Below, one piece after another: positions 9,590 through 21,400 of a stretch of 29,016 bases of DNA; the stretch's first letter is position 1, and the number at the start of each line of letters is the position of its first letter. The notes under the pieces are model-generated. The model saw only the letters and a list, made by a program, of their open reading frames with translations. It did not search any database and was not told where the DNA came from. Origin of the DNA: Guillardia theta CCMP2712 (taxonomy: Eukaryota; Cryptophyceae; Pyrenomonadales; Geminigeraceae); assembly GCF_000315625.1 (NCBI RefSeq), contig NW_005434548.1, positions 49,696-78,711 on the forward strand. Direction: 5' to 3'. Both the position numbers and the translations under genes were made by a program.

Positions 9590-12103
9590 TCAGTCACGTG
9601 ACCTGCACGTTGTCGCTCCGTCAAGCTTCTCACCTTGCACCCCCTCGTTGGACACCGTCTTGGGCCCCTTCTGCTCCTCCTCCTTCTCTTCCTGCCTGCT
9701 CTGACCCCTGCTGTGTGAGGGCAAGCTTGTCAGCTGCTGCTGCTGAGAAGGAGGAGGAGGAGGTGATGGTGGTGGTGTAGAGGAGGAAGTGTAGAGCAGG
9801 CAGAGTAGAGGAGGTGGAGGTGGAGAAGATGGAGGATGAGAGGTGGTGGTGGTGGTGGTGGTGGTGCAGGTGGTGGTGGAAGAGGAGCAGGAAGTTGTTA
9901 TACCGGGCCCAGCGCACCGCCAGGAAGGTCAAGCAGAGGACGACGAAGGCGATCAAGAATCCGAAACCAACCCAGGCAGCAGCTGAGATTTTCCTCTTGG
10001 ACTTGTCCGGCTCGTAGAGGTCAGCTGGGGTGTAGCTGACGACCCAGCGGGAGAAGTGATCGGTCTCGACGGAGATGGTGGAGCCATAGACTTTGGAACC
10101 TTTCTGAGAGAATAGGAGTGAGGAGAGGAGGATGAGGAGAAGGAGATGGAGGAGGCGGTGGTGGTGGTGGTGACGGAGTAGGAGTAGGAGTAGGAGTAGG
10201 AGTAGGAGTAGGAGTAGGAGTAGGAGGATAGAGAAGATGGAAGAGGAGGAGAAGGAGTAGGAGGAGGAGGAGGAGGTGGTGGTGGTGGAGGAGGAGGATG
10301 AAGAGGAGGTGGTGGTAGTAGTGAACGGGGAGGAAGAGCATTCAAGTACCTGCTCCTTCCATGTCCTAGTAGCATCGTCGAAGTAGAGCACTTGGAGCTG
10401 GATCGATTTCCCTTGCAGCATCTCGGGGGGAAAAGCGAAGGTGAAGTTGAGGGTGACAGGCTTGAGGAAGCGAGCACCATGGGGGGAGAGTTCGAACAGC
10501 TGCGAGCATGGGGTGCCTTGTGTCTTCCTGCTGAGAAGATAAGGAAGGAGGAGGAGGAGGAGAAGAAGAAGGAGGAGAAGGAGGAGCAGGAGCAGGAGAA
10601 GGAGACAGAGGAGGAGAAGCAGGAGGAGGAGGAGGAGGAGGAGGAGGAGGAACAACGATGTTGGTGCGATGAAGTAAGGCAGCAGCAGTAGCAGTAGCAG
10701 TAGCAGTAGCAGCAGCGCCAACAACATTGACAAGAGAAGGAGGAAGAGGAGGAAGAGAGGGAGGGAGAGAGCAATCTCGTCAACCTGTCCTCTGCTGGAA
10801 CGCTATCGAGCGTGAAGGCCTCGAGCATGATGGTCTCTTGGGAGGACAGCGCGTTGGGAGGGATGACTATCCACTGATGATCCCGAAGAGACACCTGCAG
10901 AAGGCAGTAAATCGAAAGGACCTCCTCCTCCTCCTCCTCCTCCTCTCCCTCCCTCCCTCCCTCCTCTCCCCTCCTCTCCTTTCGTCTCGTCTCATGTCTC
11001 TCTCCTCCTCTCCTCTCCTCTCCCCTGCTGCCACTACCTTTCCGCCCGCGGAGCCTACAACGGCGGAGGAGGCGATGGAAGGCTTGAGGGCAACTTCACA
11101 CTTGGACCCGAAACGACGAGGGAGGCAGGAACATGTTCCCTCCTCTCCCTGCCAGCCTGTCGGCAGGCAAGACTGACAGCTGTCTCAGTAGAGGCTAGGA
11201 AGATGAAGGAGGGTGGAGGTAGATGAGGAGGAGGCAGGCGGGAGGACGAGGAAGAAAGGAGGCGGAGGAGGAAAGGGAAAACATGAAGATGTCAGCAGTG
11301 AGGAGAGAGGAAGAGATGAGATGAGATGAGATGAGATGAGATGGGATGGGATGGGATGAGATGAGATGAGATGAGATGAGATGAGATGAGAGGAGATGAG
11401 AGGAGCAAACAAGCAGCATACCCTGACACTTCCAGTCCTCCGCATGAACTCGTTCTCACACAGTAACAGGCACTTCTCTCCATCCTCTTTCTTCTGCGTG
11501 TGGCAGCTGGACGGGACGTACGACCCCATGGGCTGCTTCGGGAGTGGCAGACAGGAAGCAGGGACGTGCTCGCATCTGTCTCCTGCTCGAGGGGAGGGGC
11601 AGGAGCAGGTGAAACCTTTGCGAGCTCCTGTGTTGACACAAGTGCCTCCGTGCGAGCAGGGGTTGGGGAGACAAGGATGGCAGAAGAAACCTGAGAGGAC
11701 GAAGACAAGTGAGATGGTGATGGTGGTGACGAGGATCAAGATGATGATGATGAGGAGGAGGATCAAGAAGAGGAGGAGGTGGTGGTGGAGATGAAGGTGG
11801 AGGAGTAGAGGAGGAGACAGAGTAGAGCAGCAGAGGAGCAGAGGAGGAGGAGGAGGAGGAGGAGGAGGAGGAGGAAAGGGGGAGGGGGGGGGGAGGCTAA
11901 CCGGCCATGACAAGAAGGTCCTTGTTGACATTCTCACAGTCTAACCTGCATTTGACAAAGAGAAAGACAGAAGTCAAGAGAACAAAATCATCAATGAGAT
12001 GTAGAGGTAGAGAAGATGGCAGAACCGAGCATTAGAAACAACACGATAAAAACAACCAAAAATATAACACCTCATCGTCATCGTCATTGTCTTCTTCATC
12101 ATC

Positions 12104-12139
<36 letters not shown>

Positions 12140-15100
12140 GTCGTCGTCGTCGTCGTCATCGTCATCATCATCATAACCCTAGCATCTTTCAGACTCATCC
12201 TCTCAGTCTCTCAACCTGTCCGGACAGGCCTCAGCTTCCTTGTCCGTCCAGTTTGCCGGGTTCTCCCCGACCCGCAGGCCCTCGAGCCCGGGAGTCCGAG
12301 CAAAAAGAGCAGAGCAGTTCTTTCCGTAGGAGTGAAAGATAACCATCCTCTCGTTGTAGTTCGTCATGTGAGCTGAGAAATCTGGCCGCTCTCCTACATC
12401 CACCCTTCTTCCCGTACCTGGGATCCCCACCTGATCCCTCACCTGGCACGTGAGGTTCCGAGTCCCCCAACAGCTCTCCCCCGGTGTCGTGCAGGCCAGG
12501 TTCAGCTGGGCAGGAGCTGGAGGAAGAGGTTGTTCGTCTTCCTTGCAGGCATCGTCCACCTGGATGTAGTTGACTTCCTTCGTCAGCGCGTTGACGAACC
12601 AGAGCCGGCAGGAGGCATCTTGCCCGCTGCTGCACTGGAGCTCAAGGCCGGTCACTCCAGCTGACCCCGTGCTGAACTCCCCAGGGTCTTCCCAGCTCGG
12701 TCGAAGGCGACGATCCTCCCCGTGTCATAGTCCGAGACGAAGAGGCGACCCTGAGGCGAGAGCGCGAGGCCTGAGGGAGACTGAAGGGAGGAGGTGAAGA
12801 CCTGGGTCACCTGGTAAGAAACGCTCCCTGTCGACCTCTCCTCTCCCCTCCTGCTCTTGCTCTCCCCTGCCCTGCCCTGCCCTGCCCTGCCCTGCCCTGC
12901 CCTGCCCTGCCCTGCCCTGCCCTGCCCTGCCCTCTTCTCCTCTCCTCCTCACCTCACCTCACTCTCCTCCCCTCCCCTCCCCTCCCCTCTTCCCCCCTCC
13001 TCTCCTTACCTCAAACTCGGTGCATCCCCACAGCTCGTACTCGAACGAGTCGCTCGTCTCCGTGAAGGTCGTGTAGCAGCCCAGCCCGTCCTCCATGGCG
13101 CACGGCCCTCCCCGACACCATCCTGATGACGTCATCGGACCAAGACGGGAGAGCAAAAGACGAAGACGAGGAGGGAGGAAGCAGAGGAGGAGGAGGAGGA
13201 GGAGGAGGAGAGGTAGATGAGACAGCAGAGGAGGATTAGTTGGAAGAAGCAAATACAGGATACAGAGAGCGTTCCAGTGAGTAAGGGACGGGGACGGCCA
13301 GGAGGAGGTGGTGCTGCAGGAGGAGGAGCAGAACAAGGAGCAGAGCGAGGAGGAGGAGGGAGGAGGAGAAGGTGCTGCAGCAGCTGCTGCAGGAGGAGGA
13401 GGAGGAGGAGGAGGGCGGATCGCTCTGCTTCTTACCAGCCTCGCAGTTCATGTTGCAGATGTCTGGTCGGCATCCCGTGGCTGTTCCTCCACAAGTGTCG
13501 CTGGACTGACCCTCACAGAATTGCTCGCATTGCGACCTGAAGCACGAGAGTGAGAGAGTGAGAGTGAGAGTGAGAGTGAGAGGGAGGGAGGGAGGGAGGA
13601 AGGGAGGGAGGGAGGGAGGGAAGGTGAGAGGGAGAGAGTAGGGAAGGGCGAGGAGAGAACAAGGGAGGGAAGAGAGAAGGAGTGACATGCAAACGAGAAG
13701 AAGAGAGGGAGTAGACGAAGGAAGAGGGGTAGAGGGTAGAGGAAGGAGGAGGGGTAGGTTCAGCATGTCTAGCACTTGTTCTGGTAGGTAGTCGATCTAT
13801 TTGTGCCGCATGTCCATCTGGAGTTGTGATTCCAGAAACATTCGTCCGGCACACACATCGCTCCTCGAAAGAACTTCCCGCTGTCCGCGTTCACCCGCAG
13901 CACCCGCTTCCCACCTGTTTCCCCCTCCCCACCGTTAGAAGCTGCGCAGGCTCAACGGACCTCCTTGTTCTCGTCCTCGCATGATTTCTCCCTTCCTCTC
14001 GCCACCACCACCACCACCACCACCACCTCCTCCTCCTCCTCCTCCTCCCCCTCCTCACCAGTGTCAGCAACGTAGACATGCCGCGCCTCCGCGTCGACCA
14101 CTATGTGGCCGGGGACGTCTGAGCAAAGAGGTGAGGGGAGGAGGAGGAGGAGGAGGAGGAGGAGGAGGAGGAGGAGAAGGAGGAGGTCTCGGCGAGTACC
14201 GGCGCGACGGCTGATGTCAACATCGACGTACCGACGGATGTTGGCGAAGCGATGATCCATGACCTTGACACCATGCAGAGAGTCCTACATGCCACTTGCT
14301 GTCAGTCTCGCCCTCTTGTCCAAGTTTGACATCCTCTTTGTCAAACTTTCACATCCTCGTCAGTTCTCACTTACCATGTCAAATCGCATTAACTTGCCCC
14401 TCACGCCGTCCACATACCAGACGATGTTCCCTGGGACTCTACTTCTGTTCTGTACGGGAACGTTGAGGCGTGTTGGTCCTGTTGTGGCCTGAAGAGCTCA
14501 AGTCAGAGAGGGCAGGAAGACGTAGAAGATTGAGGGTTGACAAGTGCAACAAACTCGAGCACAAGCTGCGTCAGGCTCTACCTTGCTGTCATGGGCGATG
14601 CCAGTGCATAGAGGAGACTCGTGAAGCATGTCGGAGTGGATGACGAAGCACTGGGACGCCCCCTCGGAGCCAGGAGTGCAGTGGCTGCCGTCATGCGATA
14701 CCATTTGGTTGTCGCAGCCTCCTCCTTCCTTCATCTTGCCATAGCCCCCCTCGCAAGGATAGACTTCGAATGCGCTCGGGCCCTGGAAGTAGTTGGGCCC
14801 CTGCGACCCCGCGTACGTGTTGGTGCTCTCCTGGCAAGTGAAGACAACCTTTCCTTGCTTGTCGAAGGATAGAGCCGCAATATTGTCCATGTAGTGGTAC
14901 GCGGCGCGATCTCGCACTGTGAACGACCTCTGGTCCTTAGTGCCTGCGTTCTCAATGACGAAGAGCCCGCTCGACGTCGCGTCTTTCTTGTCCGCGCTCG
15001 CTACCCAGAGCTCGTTGGGTCTCATAGGATGGAACTGAATGTCTCGGGGGGTAGCGAGGCCTTTCGTGCTGCTCGCTACTGTCACGATCGTTCTTGCGGA

Positions 15101-15217
15101 GCCAAACGGGGGGACGCAAGAGGAACTGGCGCGGGGGAGGGCATGAAGGAGGAGGAGGACGAGAGACAGGACGAGGCTCTCGCGCCATATCTTGCTCGCT
15201 GCGCCCAGGGACAACAT
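9590..15217 (-). CDS. Predicted single-pass membrane protein: signal peptide, NHL-like, EGF-like, ZU5-like, one TM
   Basis: Fifteen exons: 15217-14582, 14488-14375, 14284-14200, 14118-14059, 13914-13776, 13536-13436, 13122-13010, 12810-12216, 11945-11902, 11690-11422, 11172-11038, 10894-10785, 10530(or 10527)-10350, 10103-9918 and 9742-9590, about 973 residues, phases consistent. The start ATG (15217) opens a signal peptide with the core LVLSLVLLLLHAL. Residues 40-300 carry beta-propeller/NHL-like segments (GHIVVDAEARHVYVADTG; later SPSGLALSPQGRLFVSDYD). A Cys-rich module follows (337-415), then EGF-like CLPNPCSHGGTCVNTGARKG (about 636-670), a partial second EGF-like unit (about 721-745), a ZU5-like stretch (VIPPNALSSQETI...; PHGARFLKPVTLNF) and a membrane helix (AAAWVGFGFLIAFVVLCLTF, about 902-923). 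A receptor or adhesion role is inferred. There is one frame break at 12679-12682. The tail is uncertain: a donor at 9904 instead of 9918 would end the protein at RWARSSS. Confidence 0.85.
10170..10290 (+). repeat. (GTAGGA)n and (GGA)n intron repeats
   Basis: About nine GGAGTA hexamers at 10176-10230, with GGA and GGT trinucleotide runs around them, fill the intron between exons 10530-10350 and 10103-9918. Neighbouring introns of the same gene carry (GGA)n at 10620-10650, 11846-11874 and 13392-13414, and (TCA)n at 12097-12140. Confidence 0.85.
11310..11400 (+). repeat. (GATGA)n pentanucleotide repeat in an intron
   Basis: About 18 units of GATGA with three GATGG variants in the middle lie in the intron between exons 11690-11422 and 11172-11038 of the NHL/EGF gene. 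Confidence 0.9.
12679..12682 (-). other. One-base frame break in the NHL/EGF gene
   Basis: The coding strand reads DRAGKTLG, then a G4 run. In the zero frame the exon soon stops (SSARGQLE, stop). One frame over it continues as EFSTGSAGVTGLELQ and stays open, with Cys-rich sequence, to the next splice donor. One extra G makes exon 12810-12216 fit both flanking phases. Confidence 0.8.
12863..12933 (+). repeat. (CCCTG)n pentanucleotide repeat in an intron
   Basis: About 14 units of CCCTG lie in the intron between exons 13122-13010 and 12810-12216 of the NHL/EGF gene. A C/T-rich stretch follows. Confidence 0.9.
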
Positions 15218-15588
15218 GGGGAACTGCAAGGAGACGAAAATCAGAAGCTATCATTCCCCGCGGCAGGCTCCCACCCTCAGCCTGCTATCGGGCTTCACTG
15301 TTTCCCTCCTGCTCTTTTTCATCATCCATGTATCACTCTCCATGGTCACTCCTGCCTTACTAATCTCATCTGAAACTTCCTTCAGACAGCGAATAACTGG
15401 AGTATGCGCGGTACCAGAGAGAATCTCACAACTAACCACCATCATCCTCCAGTCCTGGACTAACTTGCGGACCTGAATGATTTTTTCTTATGTCATTTCA
15501 GCTTGTATGGTTTTTGAACAAGATGGTTTGTGTAACAAACACACATCTGCCCTCCTCGCTCTATCCCTCAGTTCCTTTCTCCCTCTCC

Positions 15589-15656
15589 TCTCCTCTCCTC
15601 TCCTCTCCTCTCCTCTCCTCTCCTCTCCTCTCCTCTCCTCTCCTCTCCTCTCCTCT
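15589..15656 (+). repeat. (CTCTC)n pentanucleotide tract, intergenic
   Basis: About 13 copies of the same pentamer found in the intron at 6988-7052. Confidence 0.9.
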
Positions 15657-15759
15657 CTGAGCCTGTCTCCTCCTCTGTCAAGGCTGGATCAGTGACTCTC
15701 CCCCCAACCCACACCAACTTCACTGGCTCCGCCATTGTCCTTTATAACTTTGACCCCGG

Positions 15760-17130
15760 TAGAAAAAAAGAATTAGTCAATTGTCAAACTTGTAAGCCGC
15801 CGCGCACGTTGCGGCTGCCGTAAAACTTCTTTACTCAAAGTTAAGTTAAAGATCAGTACGAGGACAATCAGGAGAGTCGAGGAGGCTTGACCCTGACACT
15901 GTCGCACAGGCCAAACGGCGAGAAGAGAAAAGACAGCGAGAACCAAACCCAATCCTGCCGACTGCTGTCCCCCAAACTTAACTGATACCTCCGTAAAACA
16001 GTCCGGGCGGCGAGGACCCGGTGACCCGGTGCCGCAACGGTCAGTGACCGCCGGGCCCCGGCCCTCCCGGTGGCCCCGGTGTCAGACGGTACCGGGGCCC
16101 GGCCTGCCGGCTCGGAGAGTCCGATCTTTTACTTAAAGATAAGTTAAAAACCAGTGAGGCTCGTCACCGTCTCCGGGCCCGGCGGCCCAGCCTGAGTCCA
16201 GCGGGCCGCCGCGCGGGTGACCGCCCGGGGCCTGAGCTGCTCGCCGGGGCGGGCTCACAAGGCGGCCCGGCGCCGCGACAGTCATGATCATTTTGAGTTG
16301 AACATTTGAAATATATTAATCAAATTTACAAATTTTCCACTTTATTTCAAATTTTAAGATTAAATTTCATTTCATGTGATTCAAACTGATTGACAAAAGA
16401 GCAACAACGCTTTGTTGACCGACGGGTGGGTGCTCCGGTCAAAAGGGTGGGTAACCAGTTAGAGGAATAGGGGGTGGTCCAACCTCTTCATCACCGGTGC
16501 AAGGTTCCTGAAGTTCTGTGTAGTAAAGGGGGGTGGGGCGTAACGAGAAAGGAGGGGGGGCCTTTAGAGAGGGGGTAGGGGTACACTTGCAATGGGTAGG
16601 TACGAACTAATACAATAAAAGGAGGGGTTGGGGTGGTATGAAGGGGATCACAAACATACCAAGTACCAGGTGTTTTTCACTCAGGAGTAGGGGTATATCG
16701 AGAACCAATGGGGTACAATTGAATATCAAGTACCCCGGCACTGATGTTCCCATCTTTTCCTGGTACGGGTGTAATGACAGTGTATTGGAGGGGTGGTATG
16801 TGGGTTTACTAGGAAGGGGGGTGTAGCAAATGGGGTGGGTGGGTAGTCTGCTGAAGAATTTTATGGTTGCAGGGTGGGTGTAGTAGACTGCGGGTAGGTA
16901 GCATAGAGGGTGATACGCCCGGCAGGTGAAGGTGGGGTGGGTGGTGCTGATTTTAACCGGGGTGAGGGTACCAGATATGCACACGAAAACCTCGAGGTAG
17001 GTGGGTGATATTGCTGAGTAGGGGTATTTCTCCCAGGGATATTTGTAGTAGATAGGGGTGGATATATGGGTTCGCAGGTGGTTTTCTGGAGGTAGGGGTG
17101 GGGATGTAGGGTTCTGGAGTCGGGGTGGGG
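15760..17130 (-). repeat. Composite intergenic element, copy D (inverted, largest)
   Basis: From left to right: GCGGCTGCCGTA (15811-15822), TTACTCAAAGTTAAGTTAAA (15831-15850), a GC-rich block with GGGCCCGG words (16000-16280) that holds a second related motif (TTTTACTTAAAGATAAGTTA, 16127-16146), an AT-rich island (16290-16390), then a strongly G-rich stretch (16420-17130) of GGGGTNGG-type words. Read on the minus strand the order matches copies A and B. Confidence 0.55.
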
Positions 17131-18310
17131 TAGGTGCATTGAAGGTGGAAGCCATGCAGGCCGAGCGCTTGAGGAGGCAAAGGAGGAGGGAGGAGGAGGG
17201 AGAGGAGGAGGAAGTGAAGTATGGAGGGAGCAGTTGAGAGAGATCCAAGGTAGGATGCGTTTCGAGGGACGAGGAGAGATATGACAAGAGCCTGACTGCC
17301 CCAACAAACTTCTTCGTCTACCGATTTGGTTCCTGCGTTGGTAAGGGAAGAGGATCCCCCAGTAGGCAAGTCGCAGAGTGAGGATGGCGTGTTCGGTGAA
17401 CTAGAGAGTCAAAATGAATATGCGCGAACGAGGGATGACGGGCAGAGCTGATCATGGCTCAAGCAGGAAGAAGTTTTCTGTTTGCTCTTGCAGAATCCCA
17501 AATTTGAAGATACTTGATGAAGAGTTCAAGATGAGTGGGTTGTGGGGGAGCTCAAGGGATTCGTTGTCAAGACCATGAATTTGGGACAAGATTGTCACAT
17601 AAGATCGAAGTAGAGATGTTTTGAGAGGTATACCTTGTCATAAAGAGCTGTTGAGGTATCCGCGTATTATCAAGGAAGGGTATACTAAGACATGCTAGTG
17701 GATAAGATGGTGTCTGAGCGATGTTTCACGTTCACCACTTGAGCTGCTGACTGCTGCTCATGGTCTGAATGGGTCTTCCAGGCAGAGTGTGTCTCAGCTT
17801 TCACTCGATGAGCCGGATCCTCGGTGAGTGAACGTATCTCACAGATATATACCGCTAGCGGGCCGACTGCTGAGACCTTGCACAGGTAGAGGTGAAAGCA
17901 ACATCTCCAGCCCATAGCTGTCTGATAGCAGCTCTTCAAAACATCCGAGGCTGATCGTTTGCTCTACCCGAACTGGACAATGACGAGCAAGATATTGACT
18001 TCAGGGAGGGGCAGTCTGTTAAGTGCAACACTGCCACTACTTGGCTGAAGCAGAGGGACATTGGGTTAAATGTCCACCTTATCTCTTCCCTCTGGCCGAT
18101 CGCCTGGAAGCAAGGACCTGGGAGCTCTTGAGATCCAGTTCAGTAGGCTCAATTTCCATCCGTATGGGGATGGTAAGCTTTAGTATTAATTCGTATACAG
18201 TTGCATTGACATGTTGATGTAGAAGACAAGAGCAAATCGAGCTCGAAGGGCAATTCACAAAGTGAGGGAAAGGTCAAGGTGATGATTCCTGAGCTCACAG
18301 GCCCTTCCCC

Positions 18311-18372
18311 TGTTTTCATTTTCTGAATAATGAAAACAGTCTAGACTTCTTCTCAAGGCTTCTGTGAGCCTT
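18311..18372. repeat. Two short inverted repeats upstream of YAK1
   Basis: TGTTTTCATT (18311-18320) pairs with AATGAAAACA (18329-18338) around an 8-nt loop. AAGGCT (18355-18360) pairs with AGCCTT (18367-18372) around a 6-nt loop. They lie 75-135 nt before the YAK1 ATG and could be a regulatory or 5'UTR structure. Confidence 0.4.
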
Positions 18373-18446
18373 CTCGAAGTTTACAAGACTTGTCGGTGAG
18401 TAGTGTTTGAGCATGAGGGTAGCGATTTCAGTGGAAGCCGTAGGGA

Positions 18447-21400
18447 ATGCAGCTGTTCACTCTTGATGGTAGGTCGGATTTTCGCTACCAAACAAGTTTG
18501 AACCCAAAGAGATGCCTCACAAAGCCCTCGGAAATCGAGGGGGAGGGGCACGACAACAGAGAAGCTGGTTTGCCTGCCAAGGAATCGAAACTTTCTTTGA
18601 CGGACGATGTGTGATTAGATCTTGTGATTTATGTGAACGATGAGCTGGTTTCTTCGACATCTGGGTAATGAGTCCAGGGCGCCTTGTTGTGTGTGACAGT
18701 TCTCCTAGTCGCAAGTATGTTGTGATCGACAAGCTGGGGCAAGGGACCTTTGGACAAGTGATTCTTCGGTGACATAGTGGAATTGTAATGACAATTGTTT
18801 TAGGTGGTGAAATGCCTCGGGGAAAATGATGAGCACTTTGCTGTAAAGGTACAAGAATTTAAGCGCGATGACTCAGTCGGTGGTAAAATGTGCTACTTAG
18901 ATTGTCCGGAACAAACCAGCGTACACGAATCAAGCCCTGGTTGAAAACATGATCCTTTCAATTGTAAGATTTTGAGCGTTGATGGAATTCTATCCAGATG
19001 GTTCAATTAATATGTACTTGTAGATCAACCAGGACAACAGCAATCATATTGTGAAGTATTATGAGGTTACCGATGCAAAGAGAATCAATTTATGTCCTGA
19101 TAGCATTTGCAGTGTTTTACGCACAAGAATCATCTTTGCCTCGTGAGCAAAATGAATCTCTTTGCAGTCTCGAATCATTGGTAACATAATCTCTAGGTCA
19201 CTGAACTTCTGAGTGTGAACCTATACGAGCTTCTACGTCAGGTTGACTCCTGTGCTCGAACGTCTAGAGATTGTAGCAACTTATTTGTGTGTTGCAGAAT
19301 CAATTTCGTGGTCTGTCCATGAACTTGATCAGAGTGATTCTCCGTCAGGTAGATTGACGTCGGGTTTTAGCGAATTGTGACGGTTGATTTCCTTTCCTGG
19401 ACGACATCCATTGCCTGCCACAGTGCTTGGACGCTTTAGCAAAGCTGACTGAGCGAGACATCGTCCACTGCGATCTCAAGGTTGTTCTAGCATCTTGTTC
19501 GTGTAGGCTGTTCTTACTCTTCACGTGTGAAGCCCGAAAATATCATGCTCAAGGCGATGACGTCTCCACAAATCAAAGTGATTGATTTTGGCTCTGCTTG
19601 TTTCGTCAACCAGGTCTTTCAAGGCCGCGGTCCTTATCGTCGGCTCACTTTTCCTCACACAGGCAGTCTACACTTACATTCAGTCAAGATTCTACCGATC
19701 GCCAGAAGTTCTGCTTCGCCTGCCTTACTCTAGTGGGATAGACATGTGGTCACTGGGATGTATCGGAGTTGAGCTCTTCCTCGGCCTGCCTCTTTGGCCG
19801 GGAACGTCAGAGTACAATCAGATGTGCAAGATAATCGAGTCACTCGGGATGCCTCCAAAAGAGATGCTGGACAGGGGGAAATGGACTGATCGATTCTTCA
19901 ATCGATTCACCGACGAGCAGGGGAGGATGGTTTACTCTCTAAAGACACCACAGCAGTTTCAGGACGAAAACGACTGTGAATTGCCAAAGGACAGGAACTA
20001 CTTCAAGTTCAAGATGATCCATGAGCTGATTGAACATTACCCGTTCAAGAAAGGCCTCTCGCCGGAGGAGCTGGACAAAGAGAAAGTCATCCGGCAGAAG
20101 TTTGCTCATTTCTTGAAAGGAGTGCTCGTATATGACACGTACTCGAGATGGACGGCAAAAGAGTGTCTGCAGCATCCTTTCTTCACCTCACAGGAGCACG
20201 ACCCCAGCTGGAAGCCAGACAGGTCGGAGGAGAGTGGAACCCTCCCGCAGATGATTTCGCATCCTCATGGCAACTTGCGAGCCCGAGCCCGAGAGCACTT
20301 CAGCCTGCATGGCTTCTGCGTGCATGGGTACCCCTTGTCGTTCCATGCAGACGGAGCCTCTTGGCCTGGAATCCCTCCGATGCATGCGGGAGAGTGGTGC
20401 AACTGCTCCAAAGGCTACGGCGAGACCTTCGGCCGCACATCCTCGCTCCTGCAAGCGAGTCCTGGCGGGACCATGTATCCTCCCTGGGCTCCTGGCAGCA
20501 TCGGGCAGCAACGAGGTCTCCCCATGCACAGCCCAGGGTCAGCAGCGTTCAATCCAGGCTCGAGCCCAGGAGTAGCTTCTGGATTCTGGATGGCGCAGGG
20601 GATGGGGGTGTTGGGAATGGCGTCGAACAAAGGGAGTGGGGGGATGAACAAGTCACCTTACGGTTCGCCGACTGACAACTCAGTGCTTGCTGCTCTCTAC
20701 CAGTAACATGCACTTGCCGTCTCTCTCCGTTGCTGACCTCCTCCCCTCCCAGTCAACATGGCGTCGGGTCTCACCCACACTCATCGTCTTGGAACGGCGG
20801 GGGATGGAGCGCACAGCCTGCCTCACGTCCCTCGCACCATCATGTACGTGCTGGAGGTGATGTCACCCCTCCTCCTGACTCTCCGTTGGCAGCTGGACGT
20901 AGCTGGCTCCAGCCCACATTGGAACCACACACATGGACACCATGAGGAGGACGGGCCTCGTTCCCCTAACCACATGCCCCGGTCGTCTCGGGCTCGGAGG
21001 AAGAAGCACGTATGTTGCCCAGCACGAGATGTTAAGGGTTGACGAGTGGCAGGAGCGGAGGAGCAAGGAGAGGAAGGAAGCAGGTTCTAGTCATCCCCAG
21101 TCATCCATAGAAGGGGAGCACGAAATCGTCAGGGAACATGGGTTTCATGTCAAGAATCACTTCCACGCCTCCAGGTACCTTCACCTCTCTTGTCATCAGG
21201 CTCTCTGTTTCGCTGCGGCCCCTTCTCCCCTCTCCTCCCCTCCTCCGTCCCCTGCACTCCCTGGCCTTCTGCCATTCTTGTCTCCCCCTCCTATCTCGCA
21301 ACTTCCTCTACCTCTCCCCCTTCCCTCTATCTCTCCCCCTTCCCTTCCGCCTCTCCTGCCGCCATTGTCGCCCCCCCTGAGAGAGAAGCTGGCAGGCAGC

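Larger units (their letters stand above)
15218..18446. other. Long intergenic region between the NHL/EGF gene and YAK1
   Basis: The two divergent genes (minus at 15217, plus at 18447) are separated by 3.2 kb. A strong 3' splice-site-like sequence just upstream of the NHL/EGF ATG (TTTTCGTCTCCTTGCAG on the minus strand, near 15224-15240) suggests a 5'UTR intron. Then come (CTCTC)n, GC-rich blocks, an AT-rich island (16290-16390), a G-rich stretch (16420-17130) and about 1.3 kb of unremarkable DNA (17130-18446) that may hold YAK1 promoter or 5'UTR. No conserved protein was seen. Confidence 0.65.

Noticed and set aside
16607-17287. 226-codon open frame on the minus strand
   Set aside because: It arises from the C-rich complement of the G-rich block (Pro/Thr/Tyr/His bias), shows no family resemblance and lies inside repeat copy D.
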